Virus record (IMG/VR): IMGVR_UViG_3300009128_000088
Location: 1 to 31,256 of that record
Origin: a virus
Length of the DNA stretch: 31,256 nucleotides
Reading direction: 5' to 3' (one strand)
Notes under the pieces: model-generated
The model's input: only the letters and a program-made list of their open reading frames with translations
What the model was told of the DNA's origin: nothing
Databases searched by the model: none
Translations under genes and position numbers: made by a program
In this document: piece after piece, positions 29,508 to 31,256 of the stretch
How positions within the stretch are numbered: the stretch's first letter is position 1
Layout of the letters: each line of letters begins with the position of its first letter

Positions 29508-29960
29508 TCAGAACTCGCCCGGCTCCCCGAGCGTAGCCATAACCTCCCGCTCCACATGAGCCGGGAGATTCCACAACATCCGCTGGCCGCGCGCCGCCAC
29601 CGGCAGCCCCACGCGCCGCACGTTCGTCAGCTCCCAGGCGTACCGGTCCGAACTGAAATCGCCGAACCGCCGCTCCGCTTCTGTCACCGGCAGGTCTGCT
29701 GTGGGATGCACCTCCACCAGGTCCGCCACGCCCACCACGCAGCCATAGTGGAAGTCTCTCACGGATCGGTACCCTCGAAAGAACAAGTTCATCCGGTGGG
29801 CGGAAGCATACTCCCAGTGATACCGAACGAACCTGGTGTTCTTGCTCGCATGAATCGCCAACGGCCCCCGGTACCGCGTCGACCACGATCGCGTCTCGAA
29901 CCGCTTGTGGCCGAACACGATCAACGAAGCCCAAGGCTCAATGATCGTCAACGCCTTCAT
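29508..29960 (-). CDS. ASCH-domain protein
   Basis: This 150-residue protein has the ASCH signature at its start, KALTIIEPWASLIVFGHKRF, then ETRSWSTRYRGPLAIHASK (positions about 22-40) and a central GCVVGVADLVEVHPT with a final strand WELTNVRRVGLPV (about 107-119). ASCH folds are PUA-like and bind or act on modified nucleobases or RNA; some family members deaminate or hydrolyse modified nucleosides. In phages they are early proteins of uncertain role. ATG at 29960 overlaps the stop of the small membrane peptide (ATGA). It is the last early gene before the terminator. Confidence 0.88.
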   Translation of the reverse strand: MKALTIIEPWASLIVFGHKRFETRSWSTRYRGPLAIHASKNTRFVRYHWEYASAHRMNLFFRGYRSVRDFHYGCVVGVADLVEVHPTADLPVTEAERRFGDFSSDRYAWELTNVRRVGLPVAARGQRMLWNLPAHVEREVMATLGEPGEF

Positions 29961-30043
29961 CGCCGCCACCAACTCCACCTGGTCACCCCGACAAGGTACA
30001 GCACGAGCGCCACCACAATCAGAACCAGCTCCCAAACGCTCAT
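29957..30043 (-). CDS. 28-residue membrane peptide
   Basis: ATG at 30043 follows GGAGAAGGTG by 6 nt, a strong ribosome site, and its TGA (29957-29959) overlaps the ASCH start (ATGA). The peptide is one hydrophobic segment (SVWELVLIVVALVLYLVGVT at 2-21) with a basic tail ending RWSWWRR. It is likely inserted in the inner membrane. Because it is so short, most gene finders would miss it. Confidence 0.75.
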   Translation of the reverse strand: MSVWELVLIVVALVLYLVGVTRWSWWRR

Positions 30044-30075
30044 GCCTGTCACCTTCTCCGTTTCCGCCCTTGACG

Positions 30076-30789
30076 TCAAGCCGCCTCAGCAGCCACCGCC
30101 TCCTCCCCCGCCTCTTCAGCGACAGAATGGAGCTCCGCCCGTTCGACTTCAAAGAACGGCCCGTCTTCCTGGACCACGCGGAGGCCGTTCTTCGCCAGGC
30201 GCCGCTGTATCGTGTCATGGCTGGGTGCCGGAACGACGTTCCCGCCATCGTCCTTCTCTTCCTTGCCAGCCCAGTGATCGAGCACCGCTTGCTTGTTGAT
30301 CTGCGCCAGTGGCTGTCGCACATAGCCGAGCTTGCGAAGGTTCTTCATCCACTCGTCGTTCTCTTTGACGGCTTTCTCCGTCATGCCCGGCTTCGGCTTC
30401 ACGGCGGGGTTGCCCAGGCGGTACCCGATCAGGCCGTTCGGCAGCTCCCGGGTGCGGTTGCCTGCCTCCCCGGAGAACGCCTGCTCCTGCTCCTCCACGA
30501 ACGCCAACACGTCCGCCGACAGCGCCTCATGCCGGACGTCGAAGTGCTCGTTCTCCACACCCTCCGGCATCGTCTCGAGCACCTCCTGCAGCGTCGCCGG
30601 GATGTCCACGTTCATGTCCACCCCACGCATCAGCCGCGCCTGGATCTGCGCCACCGCCTCCTCGATCTGGTTCCGCCAGTTCTCCACCGCCTGCCGCTTC
30701 GTCTCCAGCTCCCGAAGCTCGGCAAGCCGCTCGTCACAAGCCTCCATCGTCGGAATCGTAGTCTCAACCTTCTTCTTCCGTGCTGCCAT
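30076..30789 (-). CDS. gam: Host-nuclease inhibitor, Gam-like
   Basis: This 237-residue protein resembles Mu Gam, which binds DNA ends and protects linear DNA from exonucleases during phage DNA entry or transposition. A long coiled coil (about 13-45) includes MEACDERLAELRELETKRQA. The Gam core contains ELPNGLIGYRLGNPAVKPKP near 115-134 and LRKLGYVRQPLAQINKQAVL near 149-168, both typical. A Gly/Asp-rich loop and a C-terminal region ending in EEAGEEAVAAEAA follow. ATG at 30789 is chosen (GAGAGG 9 nt upstream); the longer frame to 30873 is translated from a family E repeat. Some are longer than Mu Gam (174) as here. Confidence 0.88.
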   Translation of the reverse strand: MAARKKKVETTIPTMEACDERLAELRELETKRQAVENWRNQIEEAVAQIQARLMRGVDMNVDIPATLQEVLETMPEGVENEHFDVRHEALSADVLAFVEEQEQAFSGEAGNRTRELPNGLIGYRLGNPAVKPKPGMTEKAVKENDEWMKNLRKLGYVRQPLAQINKQAVLDHWAGKEEKDDGGNVVPAPSHDTIQRRLAKNGLRVVQEDGPFFEVERAELHSVAEEAGEEAVAAEAA

Positions 30790-30819
30790 TTCTCGCATCC
30801 TCTCTTCTACCAGTTGCGT

Positions 30820-30846
30820 GGAAAACAGGCGCCAGCCGGTGCCCTT
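30820..30846. repeat. Family E repeat copy upstream of gam
   Basis: The sequence GGAAAACAGGCGCCAGCCGG plus TGCCCTT matches 15419-15445 at 26 of 27 positions. It lies in the 88-bp gap between the coiled-coil gene and gam. Confidence 0.88.
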
Positions 30847-30877
30847 CACGTTGACGGGCCGACCGACACCCACCCTC

Positions 30878-31048
30878 TCACCGAATCATCTCGCCCTCTG
30901 CGGCCCGCACCTCATCCAAGATCATGCAAGCCCGCGCATACTCCATCTCCAACCTCTGCACCTCCTCGCTCAACCGCTGGTTCTCCTGGATCAACTCCGC
31001 AACTTCAACGGCACACTCTGGACAAAGCCCCTCCGTCTGCTCGCTCAT
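30878..31048 (-). CDS. Small coiled-coil protein, 56 residues
   Basis: ATG at 31048 overlaps the previous stop (ATGA) and follows GGAGGTG by 5 nt, so I reject the longer start at 31099. The product has a CPEC pair near 10-13 and then a continuous heptad-rich helix (AVEVAELIQENQRLSEEVQR and onward). It probably forms a coiled-coil dimer or trimer. The CPEC motif could bind zinc with another subunit. No family is recognised. It is part of the early module. Confidence 0.72.
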   Translation of the reverse strand: MSEQTEGLCPECAVEVAELIQENQRLSEEVQRLEMEYARACMILDEVRAAEGEMIR

Positions 31049-31230
31049 CCGAGCACCTCCCCCCCCGCAAACAGTCTCAACGCCCGCCCCCAGAAACACC
31101 GCCGCCGCCCCTTGTATCTTTGCTTCCCCCGCAGCTCCAACAGCCCCAGATCAACCAGCTCCCCTCTGCGCGGCGTAACCCGATTGATCGCCCACCCCAA
31201 CCGCGCCGCAACCTCCAGATCGCACAACAT
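31045..31230 (-). CDS. Winged-helix-like small protein
   Basis: This 61-residue protein has CDLEVAARLGWAINRVTPRR followed by GELVDLGLLELRGKQRYKGR. Helix, turn, recognition helix with RVTPRRGELV, then a beta wing, matches small winged-helix proteins seen in the early regions of transposable and other phages. ATG at 31230 follows GGGAGG closely; GTG at 31248 is possible. The window ends 26 bp upstream, so its promoter is not visible. Confidence 0.72.
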   Translation of the reverse strand: MLCDLEVAARLGWAINRVTPRRGELVDLGLLELRGKQRYKGRRRCFWGRALRLFAGGEVLG

Positions 31231-31256
31231 GGCCCCCTCCCGGAACACCCCCCAAA

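Noticed and set aside
30790-30873. Longer Gam start
   Set aside because: The extra N-terminal residues (for example KGTGWRLFS) are translated from a family E repeat; the ATG at 30789 has its own ribosome site.
1-31256. tRNA or rRNA genes
   Set aside because: No cloverleaf with the conserved TTCGA arm or other RNA gene signal was recognised on either strand; a covariance-model search was not possible.

Overview
The window is a block of a Mu-like (transposable-type) phage or prophage genome. Every gene I accept is on the minus strand, so it reads from position 31256 down to 1. GC content is high, which makes long antisense open frames common; I treat those as shadows. The head genes are of Mu type: a Gam-like host-nuclease inhibitor, terminase, a DUF935-type portal, a MuF-like protein, a gpG-type morphogenesis protein, a gpI-type protease with an internal scaffold start, and a gpT-type capsid protein. 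The tail genes (tail tube, distal-tail-like protein, TP901-type tape measure) suggest a non-contractile tail, as in B3-like transposable phages. No transposase, integrase, tRNA or endolysin is visible, so the window lacks at least one end of the element. The host cannot be named. Short degenerate repeats at gene borders remind me of repeats in some Planctomycetota and other environmental high-GC genomes, but that is an unchecked impression.

Layout in transcription order. (1) 31230-29508, early module: winged-helix-like protein, coiled coil, Gam, a 28-residue membrane peptide and an ASCH-domain protein. (2) 29495-29361: extended -10 promoter, short leader, strong hairpin terminator. (3) 29357-24161: two small membrane proteins (holin/spanin-like candidates), an IF2_N-like protein, terminase small and large subunits, portal. 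(4) 24168-18430: accessory head region with a zinc-ribbon protein, LamG and Ig-like proteins, a LacI-like HTH plus zinc-ribbon regulator with a palindromic operator candidate, a MuF-like/metallopeptidase fusion and a gpG-like protein. (5) 18433-14400: protease/scaffold, decoration protein, capsid, connector and tail-terminator candidates. (6) 14403-11587: sugar nucleotidyltransferase, small protein, tandem GT2 glycosyltransferase. (7) 11562-4984: tail tube, Dit-like protein, DNA methyltransferase, Tal-like protein with a possible carbohydrate-binding insert, tail chaperone candidate, small proteins, then a terminator. (8) 4774-243: second promoter/leader/terminator unit, XRE regulator, class I methyltransferase, unknown protein and tape measure, closed by a nested hairpin.

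Most genes touch by ATGA, GTGA or TGATG overlaps, which indicates translational coupling. The exceptions are junctions that carry dispersed repeats. Three themes stand out. First, sugar and methyl modification genes sit inside the structural operon, suggesting virion modification. Second, short leaders ending in intrinsic terminators recur at operon borders, suggesting control by antitermination or small RNAs. Third, several families of short degenerate repeats occupy gene junctions and have also entered reading frames, mostly in loops or termini.
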